Source: Acidobacteriota bacterium | Lineage (GTDB): Bacteria; Acidobacteriota; Polarisedimenticolia; J045 | Direction of reading: 5' to 3' | Assembly (NCBI GenBank): GCA_027064265.1 | Contig: JAMOQA010000343.1 | Location: 1 to 11,307, forward strand | Length of the DNA: 11,307 nt | In this document: piece after piece, positions 7,045-11,307 of the stretch | Position numbering within the stretch: position 1 is the stretch's first letter | Layout: every line of letters starts with the position of its first letter | Made by a program: the position numbers and the translations under genes | The notes under the pieces: generated by a model | Seen by the model: the letters and a program-made list of their open reading frames with translations, nothing else | Told to the model about the DNA's origin: nothing | Databases searched by the model: none

Positions 7045-7070
7045 TCCCCGGCGGTATCCTCCGCCGGGGA
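7045..7070 (+). promoter_or_regulatory. 10-bp dyad with a TATCCT loop directly ahead of mtaB
   Basis: TCCCCGGCGG (7045-7054) and CCGCCGGGGA (7061-7070) form a perfect stem around TATCCT. The mtaB ribosome site AGGAG (7074-7078) begins only four nucleotides later. TATCCT could be a -10 box (no clear -35), which would place a dyad over the promoter; or the structure is the second of two tandem hairpins ending the purDE transcript. Confidence 0.45.
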
Positions 7071-7080
7071 GCCAGGAGCG

Positions 7081-8349
7081 ATGCCCCGCTACCATGCCCA
7101 CACCCTTGGGTGCAAGCTGAACCAGGCCGACACCGCCGTCGCCGAGGGGCTCCTGCGCGCCCATGGCTGGGAGCCGGTGGCGAACCCGGCGGAAGCCGAC
7201 CTGGTGATCCTCAACACCTGCACCGTCACCTCCCGGGCGGACGCCGAGGCCCGCCGCCTCGCCCGGAAGTTCCGCCGGGAGAACCCCGCCGCCCGGATCG
7301 TCGCCCTCGGCTGCTACGCGGAACGGGACGCGGAAGCCCTGGCGCGCCTCGGCGTCTTCGACGCGATCGTCGGCCACCGGGACCGGGAGTCGCGGCTGGC
7401 GGAGGCGCTCCTCGGCCACCCGCCCCGGGTACCGTGGGACGCGCTTCCCGCCTTCGCCGACCGCACCCGGGCCTGGCTCAAGGTCCAGGAAGGCTGCGAT
7501 CTCGCCTGCACCTACTGCGCCGTGCGCCTGGTGCGGGGGCCCTCCAGGTCGGTGCCGATCCCGCAGGTTCTGCGCCGCCTCGAGGAGCTGGCGGCGCGGG
7601 GCGTGCGGGAGGTCGGGCTGACCGGCATCAACACCGGGGACTGGGGCCGTGACCTGGATCCGCCGCTGGAACTCGCCGACCTGCTCGAGGCGATCGTCTC
7701 CCGGGACCTTCCCCTGCGGGTCCGCCTGAACTCCCTCGAACCGCGCACGGTGACGCCGCGGGTACTCGAGCTGATGGCGGCCGCGCCCGACCGGCTGGCG
7801 CCCCACCTGCAGGTCCCGCTCCAGAGCGGCTCCGACCGGGTCCTCGCCCGGATGGGACGCAACTATCGGACCGCCCTCTACCGCGAGGTGATCGAGCGGG
7901 CAGCGGCCACCGTGCCGGACGTCTGCCTCGGCGCCGACGTGATCACCGGGTTCCCCGGGGAGACCGACGGGGATCACGAGGAGACCCTGCGGTTCCTGGA
8001 GGGGCTGCCCCTCGCGTATCTCCACGTCTTCTCGTTCAGCCCGCGCCCGGGCACCCGGGCGGCCGGGTTCACCGAACGCGTGCGGCCCGACGTGATCCGG
8101 GAGCGGACCACCCGCCTCCGGGCGCTGGCCGCGGCGATGCGGCGCCGGTTCCGGGAGCGCATGATCGGCCGGACCCTGGAGGTCCTCTCCCTCCACGCCC
8201 ATGCCGAGGACGGCTCGACCCGCGCCCTGACGGGCAACTACATCGAGGTCCTGGTGCCGGGAGTTCCGCCCGGGAGGCTCCTGCCGGTCCGGCTCCTCTC
8301 GCTCCTCCCGGACGGCGAGCGGATGCGGGGCGCACCGGCCGCCGCCTGA
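7081..8349 (+). CDS. mtaB: tRNA t6A37 methylthiotransferase MtaB (radical SAM)
   Basis: A 422-residue methylthiotransferase that converts N6-threonylcarbamoyladenosine at position 37 of ANN-decoding tRNAs to its 2-methylthio form, using S-adenosylmethionine and two [4Fe-4S] clusters. The N-terminal UPF0004 domain has its three cluster cysteines at Cys11 (HTLGCKLNQADT), Cys47 (ILNTCTVTSRAD) and Cys78 (VALGCYAE). The radical SAM motif is GCDLACTYC with Cys139, Cys143 and Cys146, followed by RGPSRSVP. LTGINTGDWG, SLEPRTVTP, HLQVPLQSGSDRVLARMGR and ITGFPGET are further family blocks. The C-terminal 50-60 residues (ALTGNYIEVLVPG and on) look like a TRAM RNA-binding domain. HTLGCKLNQ and NTCTVT point to MtaB rather than MiaB or RimO. 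AGGAG lies only two nucleotides before the ATG. The thioredoxin-like gene follows after 17 nt. Confidence 0.95.
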   Translation: MPRYHAHTLGCKLNQADTAVAEGLLRAHGWEPVANPAEADLVILNTCTVTSRADAEARRLARKFRRENPAARIVALGCYAERDAEALARLGVFDAIVGHRDRESRLAEALLGHPPRVPWDALPAFADRTRAWLKVQEGCDLACTYCAVRLVRGPSRSVPIPQVLRRLEELAARGVREVGLTGINTGDWGRDLDPPLELADLLEAIVSRDLPLRVRLNSLEPRTVTPRVLELMAAAPDRLAPHLQVPLQSGSDRVLARMGRNYRTALYREVIERAAATVPDVCLGADVITGFPGETDGDHEETLRFLEGLPLAYLHVFSFSPRPGTRAAGFTERVRPDVIRERTTRLRALAAAMRRRFRERMIGRTLEVLSLHAHAEDGSTRALTGNYIEVLVPGVPPGRLLPVRLLSLLPDGERMRGAPAAA

Positions 8350-8366
8350 ACGCAGAGGAGGTCCCG

Positions 8367-9452
8367 ATGACCCGCGTCCTCGTTCTCTCCCTGGTCCTCG
8401 TTCTCGTGGCGCCGGTGGCATTCGCCGCCGAGCCCGCCGGACCCGGCCCCGGGGAGACGGCCGGGGTGAAGTGGTTCCAGGGCACCCTGGAGGAAGCCCT
8501 CGCCCGGGCCCGGGCCGAGCACAAGCTGGTCCTCGTCGACTGCTGGGCGCGCTGGTGCCGCTACTGCCGGGTGATGGACCGGAAGACCTGGGCCCTGCCG
8601 GAGGTTGCCCGGATCGTCCAGGAAGAAACGATCCCGATGAAGGCCGAGGTCGACGCGCACCGCGGGGTCGGCAAGTCCTGGCAGCAGCGGTACGGGGTCC
8701 TCGCCCTCCCCGCGGTGCTGATCCTCGAGCCGCGGGAGGGGAAGAAGCTCGAGCACCTCCTCGGCTTCCAGGATGCCGCCCACGTCCTCGAGGCGATCGA
8801 CCGGGCACGGGCGGCCGCGTTCCCCGAGGACGAGACCCGGGCGGCCGGGAACGATCCCCGGGCCCTCGCCCGGGTCGGCGGCCGCCTCGCCCGCGCGGGA
8901 CGCCGGGAGGAGGCCCTGGAGGTCCTCCGGCGGGCGATCGAGCTGGACCGGGACTGCCGCCGCGACGCCCGGGACGACGCCGCCCTCGCCCTCGCTCCCC
9001 TGCTCGACGCCGCGGAGGGGTTCCGGGTGCTCGCCGCCGCCTGGGAAGCCTGTCCCCGGGGGAACGCCCGGGGCGAACTCTGGCAGCGCCTGCGGGAGAC
9101 CGGGGAGAAGCTGGACGATCCCGCCCCGTGGGGGGAGCTGCTCGCCCGGCGCGTGCGCGAGGCCCCCGGGGACCCGGAAGCGGTCTGCGACCGTGCCGAG
9201 TGGCTCCTCGGGCCCGGGAAGGATCCCGGCGCCGCCCTTCCGCTGGCCCGCAAGGCGGCCGAGCTGGCGCCCGAGGATCCCCGCCCCTGGTCCCTCGTGG
9301 CCCGGGCCCTCCACGCCCTCGGGCGCGACCGGGAGGCGCTGGCCGCCGTCGGCAAGGCGGTGGACCTCGCCCCGTGGGACGAGAACCTGCGGGACCTGCG
9401 GCTCGAGATCAGCCTGGCGGCCCGGCGGAAGGGCGACCGGGGCGGAAACTGA
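8367..9452 (+). CDS. Secreted thioredoxin-fold protein with TPR-like C-terminus
   Basis: A 361-residue exported protein. Residues 1-20 are a signal peptide (MTRVLVLSLVLVLVAPVAFA, cleavage after AFA). Residues about 37-150 form a thioredoxin-like domain of the DsbD C-terminal/Thioredoxin_7 type, with LVDCWARWCRYCRVMDRKTW holding the redox pair Cys64-R-Y-Cys67 and YGVLALPAVLIL holding the cis-proline Pro115. A further Cys59 precedes the pair. Residues about 165-350 are helical, with TPR-like repeats: GGRLARAGRREEALEVLRRA (171-190) and VARALHALGRDREALAAVGK (311-330) are the clearest. It probably acts in the periplasm, reducing or isomerising disulfides or delivering reductant to partners held by the TPR part; the partner is unknown. 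AGGAGGT at 8356-8362 supports the start. The link with mtaB may be only transcriptional. Confidence 0.87.
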   Translation: MTRVLVLSLVLVLVAPVAFAAEPAGPGPGETAGVKWFQGTLEEALARARAEHKLVLVDCWARWCRYCRVMDRKTWALPEVARIVQEETIPMKAEVDAHRGVGKSWQQRYGVLALPAVLILEPREGKKLEHLLGFQDAAHVLEAIDRARAAAFPEDETRAAGNDPRALARVGGRLARAGRREEALEVLRRAIELDRDCRRDARDDAALALAPLLDAAEGFRVLAAAWEACPRGNARGELWQRLRETGEKLDDPAPWGELLARRVREAPGDPEAVCDRAEWLLGPGKDPGAALPLARKAAELAPEDPRPWSLVARALHALGRDREALAAVGKAVDLAPWDENLRDLRLEISLAARRKGDRGGN

Positions 9453-9475
9453 GCGCAACGGGCCGGACTGGACCG

Positions 9476-9491
9476 GGCGTCCCCGGACGCC
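9476..9491 (+). terminator. Small hairpin after the thioredoxin-TPR gene
   Basis: GGCGTCC (9476-9482) and GGACGCC (9485-9491) are separated by two bases, so the working stem is about six pairs with a four-base loop. TACGTTCTC follows, not a true T-tract. It lies 23 nt past the stop and 20 nt before the next reading frame, so it may be a weak terminator or part of a promoter-operator. Confidence 0.35.
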
Positions 9492-9510
9492 TACGTTCTC
9501 CCGGGGAACC

Positions 9511-9873
9511 ATGAGCCCGGTCACGATCGAGGCGGTCTACGAGCGGGTGCCCACCGCGCCGGAGCGGCGGGCCCCGGCGCGCGTGCGTCTCGGGTTCCGG
9601 GCCCGCTTCTCCGCGGCCGGTGCCCGCGACGGGGAAGGGGCCGGGGGGCCCGCCCCGGGCACCCGGCCCGCCGCGCCGTCCGGCGCCGGGAGCGCGCCCC
9701 CGGGTTCGGCAACGACGGCCCTCGTCCGGCACCGGGGAGGCGGGCCCCGCCGGGGTCCCCGGGAGGCCGCGCCCGATCCCTCCCTCCTCGGCTACGCCCC
9801 GGATGGCGGCGCCCTCCCCCTGCACCTGGCCGGCGCCGGTGGCGCGGGGTGCCACCTCGACCTCCTCGCCTGA
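9511..9873 (+). CDS. Hypothetical small protein, Ala/Gly/Pro/Arg-rich
   Basis: A 120-residue reading frame that I do not recognise. The start is ATG at 9511 behind a weak GGGGA site (9503-9507). The N-terminal 35 residues look ordinary (SPVTIEAVYERVPTAPERR, then RVRLGFRARFSA). Residues about 36-85 are low-complexity Gly/Ala/Pro/Arg. The C-terminus reads LLGYAPDGGALPLHLAGAGG and ends in CHLDLLA, which looks like a conserved-type short tail. Third codon positions are nearly all G or C, like the certain genes around it, but in DNA this rich in GC that is weak evidence. No signal peptide or membrane helix is visible. It fills the gap between the thioredoxin-TPR gene and the porin promoter, which starts 14 nt after its stop. 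It could be a real small protein or a chance open frame. Confidence 0.5.
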   Translation: MSPVTIEAVYERVPTAPERRAPARVRLGFRARFSAAGARDGEGAGGPAPGTRPAAPSGAGSAPPGSATTALVRHRGGGPRRGPREAAPDPSLLGYAPDGGALPLHLAGAGGAGCHLDLLA

Positions 9874-9886
9874 CCCCGGGGCGCGC

Positions 9887-9916
9887 TTGCCAGCCCCCGC
9901 TCCCCTTCGCTATCTT
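9887..9916 (+). promoter_or_regulatory. Candidate sigma-70-type promoter of the porin gene
   Basis: TTGCCA (9887-9892, five of six -35 consensus bases), an 18-nt spacer and TATCTT (9911-9916, four of six -10 consensus bases). Transcription would begin near 9923, giving a leader of about 114 nt before the porin ATG. Confidence 0.65.
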
Positions 9917-9923
9917 GGGCCGC

Positions 9924-9943
9924 TTCCCGGCGGTCGCCGGGAA
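9924..9943 (+). promoter_or_regulatory. 5'-terminal stem-loop of the porin leader
   Basis: TTCCCGGCG (9924-9932) and CGCCGGGAA (9935-9943) are perfect complements separated by two bases, giving about eight pairs with a four-base loop. The structure would start one or two bases from the predicted transcript end, the position where ompA-type leaders carry a stabilising hairpin against 5'-end-dependent decay. Confidence 0.55.
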
Positions 9944-9990
9944 AGGGGTTCGTGTGCATGGGGGCCACGAACCGCCACGGATTCACGCAC

Positions 9991-10018
9991 CGCCGCCGGG
10001 CCGGAAGTGGCCGCGGCG
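9991..10018 (+). promoter_or_regulatory. Second, imperfect stem-loop in the porin leader
   Basis: GGCC (9999-10002) pairs with GGCC (10009-10012) around GGAAGT. The flanking CGCC (9991-9994) and GGCG (10015-10018) extend the stem past bulges. It ends five nucleotides before the ribosome site, so it could influence translation start. Hairpins of this quality are common by chance in GC-rich DNA. Confidence 0.3.
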
Positions 10019-10023
10019 CGAAC

Positions 10024-10028
10024 AGGAG
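10024..10028 (+). promoter_or_regulatory. Ribosome binding site of the porin gene
   Basis: AGGAG lies eight nucleotides before ATG at 10037. With the signal peptide that follows, it fixes the start there, not at the far upstream in-frame starts (open to 9620) that would run through the promoter and the hypothetical gene. ATG 10046 is a less likely alternative. Confidence 0.85.
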
Positions 10029-10036
10029 ACCGGTCG

Positions 10037-11263
10037 ATGCGGACGATGGCACGCTTCCTTCTCGTGACCCTGCTCGTCCTCCTTCCCGTCGCGGCCCTCG
10101 CCGGGGACGCGGGCAAGGGGGACAACGGCTTCTACATCGCCGACGGCGACTTCACGCTGAACACCGAGTTCCGGGTCCAGACGGTCGGCACCTGGACCGA
10201 CGATCTCTCGGGGGACATCTGGGACAGCCTCGGGATGCGCGAGACCGACATCGACCCGAAGACCGACTTCTCCGTTCGCCGCGCCCGGATCGGGTTCTTC
10301 GGCCAGGCGTTCTACCCGTGGCTGAAGTACCGGGTGACGATGGACTTCGGCGAGGGTGAGAGCGACCTCAAGGACGCCTTCATCCGGATGGAGTTCTCGG
10401 ACAGGAACAACTGGACCTTCGGCCAGTTCAAGGCGCTCTTCGACTGGTTCGAGCTGGTCGACTCGAAGTACCAGGCGTTCACCACGCGGCCCTGGGGCAC
10501 CCGGGTGTACGCCCCGGCCCGTGACGTCGGGATCATGTACTCCGGGCACAGCGAGGGGAACCGGGTGAGCTGGGGCCTCGCCATCCAGAACGGCAACGGG
10601 GCCAACACCTCGGGGAACGACAACGACGACTTCCTCGTCACGTTCCGGATCGCCGTGCAGAACGAGGGCGGCTTCGCTCCCCGGGCGGCGACGTACGAGC
10701 GGCCCGACCACGTCAACTGGATCTTCGGCATGGCCCTCCTCCAGAACCCGGTCGGCGGGCTGGCCGAGGATGACTCGGGCACGCCCTGCTCCCCGGGCAT
10801 CTCGAAGCACTGCCGGTACTACACCGACGACGTCAAGGCCTGGGAGGTCTTCGGCGCGGTCCGGGCCGGACGGCTCGACCTCAACGCCACCTGGCAGAGC
10901 TGGACGATGGAGGACCAGGCGGTGAACTCCCGGGGCAGCTGGACGGACTACGAGTTCACCTACTGGAACCTGGACCTCGGCGTCTTCGTCGCCCCGTCCT
11001 GGCAGGTCGTCGGGCGCTACGGCCAGTGGGAGACCGACAAGGCCTACGACACCGTCACCTGGGACGGTTCGACGCTGAGCGACGAGCAGGTCACCGAGTG
11101 GCGGATCGGGATCAACCACTACTTCGGGTCGGACAATTTCAAGCTCCAGCTCGACTACGGCGAGGTGGAGACCGAGACGAAGGACTGGATCTCCGGACTC
11201 GGCCGCGGCACCTGGACCGGCACCGGTTCCGGCGTGACCCTCAGCCTCTACTTCTGGATCTGA
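10037..11263 (+). CDS. Outer-membrane porin, OprO/OprP (phosphate-selective porin) family
   Basis: A 408-residue outer-membrane protein. Residues 1-22 (MRTMARFLLVTLLVLLPVAA, then LA) form a signal peptide. The mature protein starts with FYIADGDFTLNTEFRVQTVG and continues with DFSVRRARIGFFGQAFYPWL, RVTMDFGEGESDLKDAFIRM, FGQFKALFDWFELVDSKYQA, RDVGIMYSG and GLAIQNGNGAN. These follow the order of blocks in PF07396 (OprO/OprP-like porins), with alternating strand patterns through to SLYFWI at the end. Such porins are trimeric 16-stranded channels; the best-known members take up phosphate or polyphosphate, but in many phyla the same family is a general or unknown-substrate porin. No pst/pho genes or Pho-box-like repeat are seen, so phosphate specificity is unsupported. 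One loop has a Cys pair (CSPGISKHC, Cys250 and Cys258), possibly a disulfide. It has its own promoter and leader. Confidence 0.9.
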   Translation: MRTMARFLLVTLLVLLPVAALAGDAGKGDNGFYIADGDFTLNTEFRVQTVGTWTDDLSGDIWDSLGMRETDIDPKTDFSVRRARIGFFGQAFYPWLKYRVTMDFGEGESDLKDAFIRMEFSDRNNWTFGQFKALFDWFELVDSKYQAFTTRPWGTRVYAPARDVGIMYSGHSEGNRVSWGLAIQNGNGANTSGNDNDDFLVTFRIAVQNEGGFAPRAATYERPDHVNWIFGMALLQNPVGGLAEDDSGTPCSPGISKHCRYYTDDVKAWEVFGAVRAGRLDLNATWQSWTMEDQAVNSRGSWTDYEFTYWNLDLGVFVAPSWQVVGRYGQWETDKAYDTVTWDGSTLSDEQVTEWRIGINHYFGSDNFKLQLDYGEVETETKDWISGLGRGTWTGTGSGVTLSLYFWI

Positions 11264-11307
11264 CGCCCCGGGACCGTTTCCTCCCGGACCGAGAACCCGA
11301 GGAGATC
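11264..11307. other. Tail of the window after the porin
   Basis: No gene is visible. A 6-bp inverted repeat, CCGGGA (11268-11273) and TCCCGG (11282-11287), surrounds an eight-base loop with no T-tract after it, a weak terminator candidate at best. GAGGAGA near the end could be the ribosome site of a gene beyond the window. Confidence 0.3.

Noticed and set aside
6904..9524. Long minus-strand frames opposite mtaB and the thioredoxin-TPR gene
   Set aside because: They are antisense shadows with the same low-complexity composition and no ribosome site or motif; the plus-strand genes are certain.
9620..10036. 139-residue N-terminal extension of the porin
   Set aside because: It would precede the signal peptide and overlap the porin promoter and the small hypothetical frame.
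9952..10359. Open frame from GTG 9952 in the porin leader, running into the porin in another frame
   Set aside because: AAAGGGG at 9942-9948 gives a passable ribosome site, but it lies within the hairpin and the frame mostly overlaps the porin. The peptide is Arg/Gly-rich. A regulatory upstream frame cannot be excluded but has no support.
1..11307. CRISPR array, tRNA or rRNA, insertion sequence, toxin-antitoxin, phage or biosynthetic cluster
   Set aside because: I looked on both strands and saw no spaced direct repeats, no tRNA-like fold, no transposase or integrase motif and no compositional break across coding regions.

Overview
The window is a gene-dense, chromosomal-looking stretch of very high GC DNA (about 70 % by eye) from a Gram-negative (diderm) bacterium. 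The diderm call rests on two signal-peptide-bearing outer-membrane beta-barrel proteins. The gene mix (GH57/DUF3536 amylase beside a GalT homologue, purD-purE, MtaB, periplasmic thioredoxin-TPR protein, OprO/OprP-type porin) fits an Acidobacteriota-, Myxococcota- or Desulfobacterota-like lineage. That placement is inference; nothing here fixes the phylum.

Layout: (1) 2-661, 3' part of a DedA-family membrane protein. (2) 760-4176, a two-gene unit on the plus strand: a GH57 glycosidase with a DUF3536-type region, then a galactose-1-phosphate uridylyltransferase homologue 15 nt downstream. It ends at a perfect 14-bp hairpin (4211-4242) shared with a convergent minus-strand gene. (3) 4262-4846 (minus), a small outer-membrane beta-barrel protein. 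(4) 4847-5202, a divergent regulatory region, visibly AT-richer than its surroundings in part, with a TTGACA-type promoter candidate for purD. (5) 5203-7013, purD and purE, overlapping by ATGA. (6) 7081-9452, mtaB and a secreted thioredoxin-TPR protein, 17 nt apart, preceded by two back-to-back hairpins. (7) 9511-9873, a small unrecognised reading frame. (8) 9887-11263, a promoter, a structured leader and an OprO/OprP-type porin. The last 44 bases hold no gene.

Functionally the genes fall into separate housekeeping modules: alpha-glucan and sugar-nucleotide metabolism (GH57 + GalT), purine synthesis (PurD makes glycinamide ribonucleotide; PurE acts on carboxyaminoimidazole ribonucleotide), tRNA position-37 hypermodification (MtaB), envelope thiol chemistry and outer-membrane permeability. 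I see no mobile element, CRISPR array, tRNA or rRNA, toxin-antitoxin or defence island, or biosynthetic cluster. I do not think the window holds an undescribed multi-gene system. The points most worth a second look are the GH57-GalT pairing, the unrecognised 120-residue reading frame, the porin's 5'-terminal hairpin leader, and the recurring -10-like boxes and dyads ahead of several genes.
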